DNA from: Magnetococcales bacterium
GTDB taxonomy: Bacteria; Pseudomonadota; Alphaproteobacteria; UBA2136
Length of the DNA: 40,608 nt
Assembly: GCA_002689455.1 (NCBI GenBank)
Contig: NZGE01000048.1
Span: 1-40,608, forward strand
Direction of reading: 5' to 3'
Part shown: positions 16,119 to 23,630 of the stretch, piece by piece
Position numbering within the stretch: position 1 is the stretch's first letter
Layout of the letters: each line of letters starts with the position of its first letter
Translations under genes and position numbers: made by a program
The notes under the pieces: model-generated
Seen by the model: the letters and a program-made list of their open reading frames with translations, nothing else
Told to the model about the DNA's origin: nothing
The model's database searches: none

Positions 16119-16574
16119 TTATGGCAAAGCATTTAATTTGTTTAAAGTATCATACATAACAATACCCGCACTCACAGCTAAATTCATAGATCGCTCACCT
16201 TCAACCATTGGAATTAAAATACGTGCGGGACACATTGCATGAATATGCTCTGGTAGCCCTGCACTTTCTTGACCAAAAATATAATAGTCATTTTCCAGTG
16301 GCTTAAACCCACTTAAAGGTTCACTGCCTTTTGTTGTTAATGCCACTAAGCGTCCAATTTTTTCGCCTTCTGTTTCTAAAAACTTATTCCAGCTTTTATG
16401 ACGTATAATGTCAGCCCTATCTAAGTAATCCATGCCTGCACGACGCATTTTAGGTTCATCCCAAACAAAGCCTAAAGGCTCAATAACATGAACCTTTACA
16501 CCTAAGGTCACAGCTGTTCGAACAACTGTACCAAAGTTTTGCGCCATGTCGGTTTGATAAAGTACTATTTGCAT
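16119..16574 (-). CDS. trmL: tRNA (cytidine(34)-2'-O)-methyltransferase
   Basis: A small SPOUT (SpoU) methyltransferase of 151 residues, the normal size, that methylates the ribose at the wobble base of tRNA-Leu isoacceptors. The knotted-fold motifs are present: NFGTVVRTAVTLGVKVHVIEPLGF, YYIFGQESAGLPE and ARILIPMVEGERSMNLAVSAGIVMYD. The ribosome binding site is TAGGGTTATT before the ATG. It forms a two-gene operon with hemF, separated from aspS by a terminator. Confidence 0.94.
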   Translation of the reverse strand: MQIVLYQTDMAQNFGTVVRTAVTLGVKVHVIEPLGFVWDEPKMRRAGMDYLDRADIIRHKSWNKFLETEGEKIGRLVALTTKGSEPLSGFKPLENDYYIFGQESAGLPEHIHAMCPARILIPMVEGERSMNLAVSAGIVMYDTLNKLNALP

Positions 16575-16633
16575 AATAACCCTACTTTTTTTATGGTTTT
16601 AAATCATACGCTCAATTTCAAATTTTTCAACAT

Positions 16634-16662
16634 AAAAAAAGCGCCTTAACGGCGCCCTTTTT
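16634..16662. terminator. Intrinsic terminator after aspS
   Basis: GCGCC-GTTAA-GGCGC on the minus strand is followed by seven T residues, just after the aspS stop. The plus side also has CCTTTTT, so it may work in both directions. Confidence 0.82.
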
Positions 16663-16671
16663 AATTTTGTT

Positions 16672-18519
16672 TTAAGCGCTTTTAGACTTTGCTAAAGCTT
16701 CTTCTTTTTTAGCAAGCAAATCAGCTTTAACACGTGGGTCTAGCTGGATGCCTAAGTCACGCATTTGCTCTGGTGAAACTTCACTTGGAGCCGACATCAT
16801 CAAGTCCTGTGCTTGACCATTCGCTGGGAATGGAATTACTTCACGAATGTTGTCTGTATCCATCAAAATCATCATCATACGTTCAATACCAAGTGCACAA
16901 CCACCGTGTGGAGGGCTCCCGTGTTTAAACGCACGAATCATACCACCAAACTGCTTATCAACTTCACTGTTTGGGTAACCTGCAATTTCAAATGCTTTAT
17001 ACATTACATCTGGTCGGTGGTTACGAATAGCACCTGAAAGAATTTCATAGCCGTTACACACAAGGTCATATTGCAATGCCATAATGTCTAATGGGTTGTT
17101 GTTTTCAAGCGCTTCCATACCCCCTGCAGGCATAGAAAATGGGTTATGTGAAAAGTCAATTTCGCCATTATCTGTTTCTTCAAACATTGGGTAATCTACA
17201 ATCCAAGCAAAACGGAAAGCTTCTTTGTTTGTAACTTCAAGGTCAGCACCTAAACGGTCACGCAGTGGTGAAGCCACGCGGTGCAAATCTTTACCTTTAG
17301 CCGCAACGAAAAATACAGCGTCACCTTCGCCAGCACCTGAGCGTTCAAACACTTTTTTCGTGTTTTCTTCGCCTAGGAATTTAAATAGTGGGCCTTTAAA
17401 CTCACCATCTTTCAAGGTGATGTAACCTGGAGCAGCTGGGGCGCCCAATTCTTTTTGTGCCCAAGAGCCGATTTTATCGAACCAGCTACGTGGCTGACCA
17501 GCTGCCTTTGGTGCAGCCATGGCACGGACAGCACCACCGCTGTTAATAATGTTTTTGAATACTGCAAAGTCTGTTTTCAACCACAAATCGCTAATATCAC
17601 AAATCTCAATCGGGTTACGTAGGTCTGGCTTATCGCATGAATATTTCAACATAGATTCGTTGTATGGAATACGGCGCCATTTAGCAGCGTCTAACGCCCA
17701 CTTGTCACCGTTAAAACCGTTAAACTCATCAAAAACGCCACCAATAACATCTTCAACCAAGTTAAACACATCTTCTTGTTCAACGAAGCTCATTTCCATA
17801 TCAAGTTGGTAAAATTCAAGCGGGTGACGATCGGCACGTGGGTCTTCATCACGGAAACATGGTGCAACTTGGAAATATTTATCAAAGCCAGAAACCATTA
17901 AAAGTTGTTTAAACTGCTGTGGTGCTTGTGGCAATGCATAAAAATGCCCTTTATGAATACGGCTTGGTACAAGGAAATCACGTGCACCTTCAGGGCTTGA
18001 AGCCGTTAGAATTGGCGTGTGAAACTCACGGAAATCTTTTGCCCACATACGACGACGCAGTGAAGAAATAAAGTCTGTACGCATGTGCATCATGCGGTGC
18101 ATACGCTCTGTACGTAAATCCATATAACGGTGTTTCAAGCGCATTTCTTCAGGAATAGACTCATCAGCAACGGCATATGGCAAGCTTTCCACCTTCGAAA
18201 GAACTTCCATAGACAACACATCTACTTCAATTTCACCTGTAGACATTTTAGGGTTAATTTGAGCATCTTCACGTGCCAGGACTTTACCTGTAATTTTAAT
18301 AACAGATTCAAGAGACATGTGCGTCACTTCATCAATTAAGGCTTCGCCTGCATGGTCTGGGTGGAAAACAATTTGTGTAATGCCATCATTGTCTCTCAAA
18401 TCCACAAAAACCACACCACCATGGTCGCGGCGGCGATAAATCCATCCTGATAAAGTAACCTCTTCACCAACGTTTTCTTTCTTCAGTTGGCCGAGTAAGT
18501 GTGTTCTATATGTGTTCAT
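16672..18519 (-). CDS. aspS: Aspartyl-tRNA synthetase
   Basis: Class IIb synthetase charging tRNA-Asp (and perhaps tRNA-Asn in a non-discriminating form). The 615-residue protein has an OB-fold anticodon domain (VTLSGWIYRRRDHGGVVFVDLRD), motif 2 FRDEDPRADRHPLEFYQLDMEMS, the bacterial insertion (GAD) domain and motif 3 GCALGIERMMMIL. I start at MNTYRTH (18519), which has AGGAAGAG upstream; the ORF start at 18582 adds 21 unlikely residues. It is transcribed away from the ankyrin gene and ends in its own terminator. Confidence 0.97.
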   Translation of the reverse strand: MNTYRTHLLGQLKKENVGEEVTLSGWIYRRRDHGGVVFVDLRDNDGITQIVFHPDHAGEALIDEVTHMSLESVIKITGKVLAREDAQINPKMSTGEIEVDVLSMEVLSKVESLPYAVADESIPEEMRLKHRYMDLRTERMHRMMHMRTDFISSLRRRMWAKDFREFHTPILTASSPEGARDFLVPSRIHKGHFYALPQAPQQFKQLLMVSGFDKYFQVAPCFRDEDPRADRHPLEFYQLDMEMSFVEQEDVFNLVEDVIGGVFDEFNGFNGDKWALDAAKWRRIPYNESMLKYSCDKPDLRNPIEICDISDLWLKTDFAVFKNIINSGGAVRAMAAPKAAGQPRSWFDKIGSWAQKELGAPAAPGYITLKDGEFKGPLFKFLGEENTKKVFERSGAGEGDAVFFVAAKGKDLHRVASPLRDRLGADLEVTNKEAFRFAWIVDYPMFEETDNGEIDFSHNPFSMPAGGMEALENNNPLDIMALQYDLVCNGYEILSGAIRNHRPDVMYKAFEIAGYPNSEVDKQFGGMIRAFKHGSPPHGGCALGIERMMMILMDTDNIREVIPFPANGQAQDLMMSAPSEVSPEQMRDLGIQLDPRVKADLLAKKEEALAKSKSA

Positions 18520-18566
18520 TATGTCTCTTCCTAATAAAATTCCTAGGTTATTTGTACCAAAGTTAG

Positions 18567-18595
18567 TTGAACTGTCAAACATTTTTGCACATAAT
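18567..18595 (+). promoter_or_regulatory. Promoter of the ankyrin-repeat gene, apparently leaderless
   Basis: TTGAAC and CATAAT stand 17 bases apart, and the second box ends eight bases before the ATG at 18604. Transcription would begin at or next to the start codon. No Shine-Dalgarno sequence is seen there, in agreement. Confidence 0.5.
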
Positions 18596-18603
18596 CAAAG
18601 TAA

Positions 18604-19632
18604 ATGAACACAAAATTGGCAAAAACTAATCATATGGTCCTTAAGTTAGCATTTTTAACTAGCTGTCTCTTCGTGTTGTCTATTCTTTTTTCTAGTTCTT
18701 TTGCCCAAGATAGTGAAGATGAAAACTCTTTCCGTCGTATTTTAAAGGGAACCGATGAAGAGTCCTTAGAACGTGACGTACTTATTAAAGAACGTGTTCG
18801 TGTTGAAAAGTCCAAAGGCCTTGACCTAAGCATTATTGGTGCAGGAAAAGACGATGGAACAACAAATTTAAAAGAAACCACTTTAAACCGTAAATGGATT
18901 GATATTGCTTCTAAAGAAGGTTTTCCTTTTTCCAAAGAAGGCCTCATCAACGCCGCAAGAAACGGTAATTTCACAGCAGTTGAAGCACTTTTAAAAGCAG
19001 GTGTACCGGTGAATGTGAATAACATTTTCAACCAAACACCGCTCATGGCTGCTATTGATAAAAACCGTGTACACATTGCGAAATACCTCATTGCACTTGG
19101 TGCGGATGTTAATGCTCAAAACAATAAAGGTGAAACCGCCCTTATTATTTCATCTGCTAAAAACCATGGCGCCTCTTTTAATTTATTAATTGATAACGGC
19201 GTTGATATTGACAAAACCGACCTTGATGGTCGTACAGCTTTGTATTTTGCAGTTCAAAATAATAACATTCCAATGGCAAGCATTCTCATTGCACTGGGTG
19301 CAGATGTGAACAAGGCCAACCGATTCTTATCCAGCCCACTGATGGTTGCTTCATGGAAAGGGAATGTTAAACTGGTTAACCGTCTGATTAAAGCGGGTGC
19401 TGATACCAATGCCCGTGATTTGAACGGAAACACGCCTCTTATTTTGGCTGTCAGTTATGGGCAATATGAAATTGCTAAAATTTTGTTAGAAGAAGGTGTA
19501 AACCCAAACCAGAAAAACAGAAATGGATGGCCTGTTATTGACCTTGCAATTCAGTATGGTCACATGGATATTGCAAACCTTCTGCTTGCTTTTGGGGCTG
19601 ACCGCCCAAAAACCCTTGGTTCAGGCAAATAA
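18604..19632 (+). CDS. Exported ankyrin-repeat protein
   Basis: A 342-residue protein with a long signal peptide (hydrophobic LKLAFLTSCLFVLSILFSSSFA, cut near residue 35). After a linker of about 60 residues there are six or so ankyrin repeats of 33 residues from about residue 97. Examples are NQTPLMAAIDKNRVHIAKYLIALGADVNAQ and NGNTPLILAVSYGQYEIAKILLEEGVNPNQ. Ankyrin repeats bind proteins; the partner is unknown and probably periplasmic. The protein ends one repeat cleanly at ADRPKTLGSGK. Its last 98 bases overlap the convergent ATP-grasp gene. An internal ATG at 18634 would still leave a signal peptide. Confidence 0.9.
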   Translation: MNTKLAKTNHMVLKLAFLTSCLFVLSILFSSSFAQDSEDENSFRRILKGTDEESLERDVLIKERVRVEKSKGLDLSIIGAGKDDGTTNLKETTLNRKWIDIASKEGFPFSKEGLINAARNGNFTAVEALLKAGVPVNVNNIFNQTPLMAAIDKNRVHIAKYLIALGADVNAQNNKGETALIISSAKNHGASFNLLIDNGVDIDKTDLDGRTALYFAVQNNNIPMASILIALGADVNKANRFLSSPLMVASWKGNVKLVNRLIKAGADTNARDLNGNTPLILAVSYGQYEIAKILLEEGVNPNQKNRNGWPVIDLAIQYGHMDIANLLLAFGADRPKTLGSGK

Positions 19633-20485
19633 AATATTCCAACCATTTTTTCGCAATATTCACACCTGTAACATCTTCAATGGCAATGGCAGGTCTTGCA
19701 TTCACTTCTAAAACATAAGTTTTACCATTTTCATGGCGCATTAGGTCCACCCCTGCATAATGTAAGCCACCAACCTTTGTAGCTTTCACAGCCAATGCCT
19801 TTTCCAATTTTGTTAATAAAATTGGCTTTGCATTATGATGCTTTGAATAATTGGTAACCAGCTCCCCTAAAGGTGCCCACCTTTCCATAGAAGCTACAAC
19901 TTCATTACCAATTACAAAGGCGCGAATATCACGTCCTATAGGTGTTATAAGACTTTGCAATAAAGCACCTTGGTGATACACATCTAAAAGCATTAAACTT
20001 TGCAATTCTTCAAAGCTTTTCACCAAAACCACACCGTCTCCTTGTTTGCCGCATTTTGGCTTAAGCACATATAATTGGTCAGGTGAAAACATAGGCTTTA
20101 TATGAGCAACATTTTCCACAAGCCACGTTTTAGGGTGTGGAACATCACATTCTGCAAACAGCTTACTGGCTTGCCACTTATCACTTAAAGGGCTTACACC
20201 TTGACGAGAAACAATACACCCACCTTCTTTAAACACTTTTAAAACAGGTGCAAAGCGTTCTTCTTCAAATGAAAAATAAAATGGAAAAACGTGCGTTACA
20301 TTTAAGGGTTGATGATTCTTTTTATCATAAACCACATTACTCTTCACATAAACATCATCAATGCATCTCCATAAAAAAGGTGTATCAAAATGTGCAGCCT
20401 CTTCCCATACCCTAGAGAACATAGAAGGTTTTGGACAAAACTCACTTTCAGGGTGATAAACTGAAAGAAACAGAACATTATTCAA
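19535..20485 (-). CDS. RimK-like ATP-grasp ligase
   Basis: A 316-residue ATP-grasp protein, the fold that joins a carboxylate to an amine or thiol. Motifs are YVLKPKCGKQGDGVVLV (ATP lysine and glycine loop), IGRDIRAFVIGNEVVASMER, HYAGVDLMRHENGKTYVLEVNARPA (metal-binding Glu and Asn) and IEDVTGVNIAKKWLEY. This resembles RimK/LysX enzymes; the substrate is unknown. The start is a TTG three bases after the rocD stop, so translation is probably coupled. The last 30 or so residues, after the natural-looking domain end, lie in the overlap with the ankyrin gene and look unstructured. It is the last gene of the arginase operon. Confidence 0.85.
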   Translation of the reverse strand: MNNVLFLSVYHPESEFCPKPSMFSRVWEEAAHFDTPFLWRCIDDVYVKSNVVYDKKNHQPLNVTHVFPFYFSFEEERFAPVLKVFKEGGCIVSRQGVSPLSDKWQASKLFAECDVPHPKTWLVENVAHIKPMFSPDQLYVLKPKCGKQGDGVVLVKSFEELQSLMLLDVYHQGALLQSLITPIGRDIRAFVIGNEVVASMERWAPLGELVTNYSKHHNAKPILLTKLEKALAVKATKVGGLHYAGVDLMRHENGKTYVLEVNARPAIAIEDVTGVNIAKKWLEYFICLNQGFLGGQPQKQAEGLQYPCDHTELQGQ

Positions 20486-20488
20486 CGC

Positions 20489-21688
20489 TTACCAACTTTC
20501 TAAAATGTATTGTAATTTCTCAACCGCTTCGTCTATTTCCTCCTTGGTAATAATAAGTGGCGGTGCAAAACGAATAACATTTTCGTGGGTTTCTTTTGAA
20601 AGAACACCGGTTTCCATTAACTTCAAACAAATTTCACGTGCGCTAATTTTTTCTGCATAAACTTCCACGCCAACCCACAAACCACTGCCACGAATTTCTT
20701 GGATGTATGGACTGTTCATATCTTTAAGTTTCTGTTGAAGATATACACCTTTTTTAGCGCTTTGTTCGGCTAAATTTTCTTGTTCTAAAATTTCAATAGA
20801 TTTTAAGCCAATGGCTGAAGCAAGCGGATTTCCACCCCATGTTGAACCATGACTGCCATAGTCAAAAACATCCATCACTTCTTTACGGGCAACAAATGCC
20901 GAAATAGGGAACAAACCACCGCCTAACGCTTTTCCTAAAATAAGGCCATCAGGTTTTTCAATTTCATGTTCAAACGCAAAGTTTTTACCTGTGCGCCCCA
21001 TACCTGTTTGAACTTCATCTAATATAAACAAAACATTATGCTTTTTACAAAGTTCGTATGCTTCTTTCATCCACCCTTTTGGCGGTATAATAATGCCAGC
21101 CTCACCTTGCATAGGTTCGGTTATAAAGGCGCAAGTATTGGGTGTAATAGCCCTTTCTAAAGCTTCAAAGTCCCCAAACTCAATTGGCACAAAACCAGGC
21201 GCAAAAGGTTCAAAACCACGTCTTGTTACCGCATCGCTTGAAAAGCCTACAATGGTTGTGGTACGCCCATGAAAGTTATTCTTTGAAACAATTATTTCCG
21301 CTTTTCCACTTTCAATTCCTTTAACATCATAACCATAACGGCGGGCTGCTTTGATAGCCGTTTCCACAGCTTCTGCACCTGTGTTCATAGGCAACGCCAT
21401 ATCTAGCCCTGTTATTTGACATAATTTTTCTAAAAAGGGAGCCAATGTATTGGTGTGAAAAGCGCGCGAAACAATAGCAAGTTTTGAAGCTTGATCGATC
21501 ATAACCTTTAAAAGTTCAGGGTGAGAGTGCCCCATGCTTACAGCGCTGTAAGCGCTCATAAAGTCTAAATATTCTTTACCGTTTTCATCCCAAAGTTTAC
21601 ACCCTGAACCTTTGGTTAAAACCACAGGCAGCGGGTGATAGTTATGCGCACATACTTTTTCTTCTTTTAATATGGTTTGAGATGTCAT
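20489..21688 (-). CDS. rocD: Ornithine aminotransferase
   Basis: A PLP enzyme moving the delta-amino group of ornithine to 2-oxoglutarate, giving glutamate semialdehyde. The 399-residue class III aminotransferase shows NTGAEAVETAIKAARRYGY, FHGRTTTIVGFS, FILDEVQTGMGRTG (PLP aspartate) and the PLP lysine in LILGKALGGGLFPISA. HGSTWGGNPLASA is also typical. Acetylornithine or other omega-aminotransferases share these motifs, but the form of the substrate region and the arginase next to it support RocD. AAGGGAATTAATC precedes the ATG. It starts two bases after the arginase stop. Confidence 0.93.
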   Translation of the reverse strand: MTSQTILKEEKVCAHNYHPLPVVLTKGSGCKLWDENGKEYLDFMSAYSAVSMGHSHPELLKVMIDQASKLAIVSRAFHTNTLAPFLEKLCQITGLDMALPMNTGAEAVETAIKAARRYGYDVKGIESGKAEIIVSKNNFHGRTTTIVGFSSDAVTRRGFEPFAPGFVPIEFGDFEALERAITPNTCAFITEPMQGEAGIIIPPKGWMKEAYELCKKHNVLFILDEVQTGMGRTGKNFAFEHEIEKPDGLILGKALGGGLFPISAFVARKEVMDVFDYGSHGSTWGGNPLASAIGLKSIEILEQENLAEQSAKKGVYLQQKLKDMNSPYIQEIRGSGLWVGVEVYAEKISAREICLKLMETGVLSKETHENVIRFAPPLIITKEEIDEAVEKLQYILESW

Positions 21689-21690
21689 GA

Positions 21691-22587
21691 TTAATTCCCT
21701 TTTTTATGTTCACAGGCTGCAATAATTTGGTGCATTAGAGTTAATGTTTGTTCAGCACCTTTTAGTGTTGGGTTATATTCAGCAATTTCTAAAGCCTTAA
21801 ATTTCAATTCTTTCGAAAGTTTTGCAAAATTACGTAAAGCATCTTCTTTACTTATACCGCCCTTTTCAAGGCTACCCGTTGCAGGCGCATCTTTGGGGTC
21901 AAAACCGTCAAGGTCTACCGAAAGACCAAAGCCTTTTGTACCATTTTTAACAATATTTAAGGCTTCATTAAAAACAACATCTAGCCCCCTTTTTTGAATT
22001 TCATCCATATAAAAAACACGGACACCTAAACTTTCAAGCAGTGATTTTTCACCTTCTTCATAAGAGCGAATTCCTATTAAACAAACATGTTTCGGGTTCA
22101 ACTTAACCTTACCCGAACCCAACTCCACTAAAAATTGACGACCTTGCCCTAGCAGCCTTGCTAAAGGCATACCGTGATAAGCCAGCGACGGTGAAGTTTC
22201 TTTCAAATGCGCATCCATATGCGCATCAAACCAAATTAAACCAAATTGACCTTCAGCATTTAACCCTGTGGTTACACCACTCCACGTGCCCATGGCCATG
22301 GAATGATCACCGCCAATCACAACAGGAAATTTTTCATGCTTAACCAGATGCTGCACACGTTCGGTTAGCCTTACAACAAATTCTTTTACAAGCATTGAAC
22401 GTTGTTCTTTATCCTTAACTTCGCCTGAACACACGCTTATTGACGGACTTATAATACCTTCGCATTTAAAGTTCACACCCAACAATTTAAGTTTTTTAAG
22501 TGAAATATCTTTAAAAAAAACTTCAGGGCCAAGCTCGGTTTTTATTTTTTGAGCCCCCCAACCAATTGCTGCGCCAAGTAAATGCAT
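21691..22587 (-). CDS. rocF: Arginase
   Basis: A 298-residue ureohydrolase splitting arginine into ornithine and urea. All manganese ligands are visible: VIGGDHSMAMG, WFDAHMDAH and SVDLDGFDP. PATGSLEKGGIS and a normal end (TLTLMHQIIAACEH) complete the family pattern. Agmatinase is the alternative, but the ornithine aminotransferase immediately downstream makes arginase much more likely. AAGGAACCTTAT precedes the ATG. It is the first gene of the three-gene operon. Confidence 0.94.
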   Translation of the reverse strand: MHLLGAAIGWGAQKIKTELGPEVFFKDISLKKLKLLGVNFKCEGIISPSISVCSGEVKDKEQRSMLVKEFVVRLTERVQHLVKHEKFPVVIGGDHSMAMGTWSGVTTGLNAEGQFGLIWFDAHMDAHLKETSPSLAYHGMPLARLLGQGRQFLVELGSGKVKLNPKHVCLIGIRSYEEGEKSLLESLGVRVFYMDEIQKRGLDVVFNEALNIVKNGTKGFGLSVDLDGFDPKDAPATGSLEKGGISKEDALRNFAKLSKELKFKALEIAEYNPTLKGAEQTLTLMHQIIAACEHKKGN

Positions 22588-22633
22588 ATAAGGTTCCTTT
22601 TTTCTTTTTACTCTTACTTATATTTTAGCACAC

Positions 22634-22662
22634 AAAAAAAGAACCTTCCAAAAAGAAGGTTC
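22634..22662 (-). terminator. Intrinsic terminator after the small coiled-coil gene
   Basis: On the minus strand GAACCTTC-TTTTTG-GAAGGTTC is followed by TTTTTTT, a few bases after the stop at 22669. It separates this gene from the arginase operon. Confidence 0.88.
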
Positions 22663-22668
22663 ATTATA

Positions 22669-23040
22669 TTACGCAAAGTCATCTAAGTTCATACCTAAAT
22701 TCGTAAAAATAGCTTGAGATAAAAGTTCTATTTTTTCAACAGTAGGAAGAATGTCTGTACGAACGGTATGCGCCGCTTTTTCGAGTTCATCTACATCATC
22801 AAAATCCTCATTTTCAAAAAATTCCTGTAAAGATTTTACGCCCGCACTAAAAGAGGGCAAGAGGTTCAAAACTTTATCAACTTGTGTAATGTAAGATTGA
22901 ACTTGTTCGTCATAGCTTTCAACAGGCTTTGTAAATTGGCTACGCAAATGAACCATTCCACGTTTGCATTTTTCAAGTGATTCATGCGCGTTTTCTAATT
23001 TTGTTTGTAATTCAATTGTAATTTCATCGATGCGATCCAT
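22669..23040 (-). CDS. Small helical/coiled-coil hypothetical protein
   Basis: I do not recognise this 123-residue protein. It is acidic and almost entirely helical by sequence, with heptad-like stretches MDRIDEITIELQTKLENAHESLEKCK and DELEKAAHTVRTDILPTVEKIELL. There is no TM helix or signal peptide. GAGGTCTTTTT precedes the ATG. It has its own terminator and lies downstream of trxA, from which it is separated by another terminator, so it is probably a single-gene unit. The function is unknown. Confidence 0.72.
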   Translation of the reverse strand: MDRIDEITIELQTKLENAHESLEKCKRGMVHLRSQFTKPVESYDEQVQSYITQVDKVLNLLPSFSAGVKSLQEFFENEDFDDVDELEKAAHTVRTDILPTVEKIELLSQAIFTNLGMNLDDFA

Positions 23041-23144
23041 AAAAAGACCTCGAAGTTCGTGTAAGTGAATAAAGTTAAAAAATTAAAAGTATATGTATTA
23101 TTGTTAACTAAAACGCTAACAAATAACCCATTGAACTGCAACAA

Positions 23145-23174
23145 AATAAAAAGGCAGCTTAAAGCTGCCTTTTA
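23145..23174 (-). terminator. Intrinsic terminator after trxA
   Basis: GGCAGC-TTTAA-GCTGCC on the minus strand, followed by TTTTTATTTTG, lies 20 bases after the trxA stop. Confidence 0.88.
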
Positions 23175-23189
23175 TAAAAAACTATCAAA

Positions 23190-23513
23190 TTACAGCTGAG
23201 ACTTAACCCATGCTGTTAGTTCACCTTTTGGCATTCCGCCAACTTTAGCGTCAACCATTTCACCGTTTTTGAAAACCATCAACGTTGGAATACCACGCAC
23301 ACCAAGCTTAGTTGGTGTTTCTGGGCTATCGTCAATGTTTACCTTAGCAATAGTCACTGCGTCGCCTAATTCTGCGGCAACTTCATCCAAAATTGGGCTT
23401 AATTGCTTACAAGGACCACACCACTCTGCCCAAAAATCAACCAATACAGGCTTTTCGCTTTTTACAACATCTGCATCAAAACTAGCGTCTGTTACTGCAA
23501 CTACTTTACTCAT
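23190..23513 (-). CDS. trxA: Thioredoxin
   Basis: A classical 107-residue thioredoxin, the general cytoplasmic protein-disulfide reductant. The active site is WAEWCGPCKQ (Cys32, Cys35). The cis-proline loop is RGIPTLMVFKNG. VDFWAEWCGPC and LSPILDEVA are typical. It is coded 117 bases downstream of addA, an arrangement also seen in other alphaproteobacteria, and has its own terminator. Its AAAGGA is rather far from the ATG. Confidence 0.97.
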   Translation of the reverse strand: MSKVVAVTDASFDADVVKSEKPVLVDFWAEWCGPCKQLSPILDEVAAELGDAVTIAKVNIDDSPETPTKLGVRGIPTLMVFKNGEMVDAKVGGMPKGELTAWVKSQL

Positions 23514-23630
23514 TTTAACTCAATAAATCCTTTTGTTTTAAATTCAATAACAATGATAGGCTGACTTTTTCTATAATTCAACCACTATTCCTGTTTAATT
23601 TTCGCTTTCAGTATATTTTATGTTTAGAAA

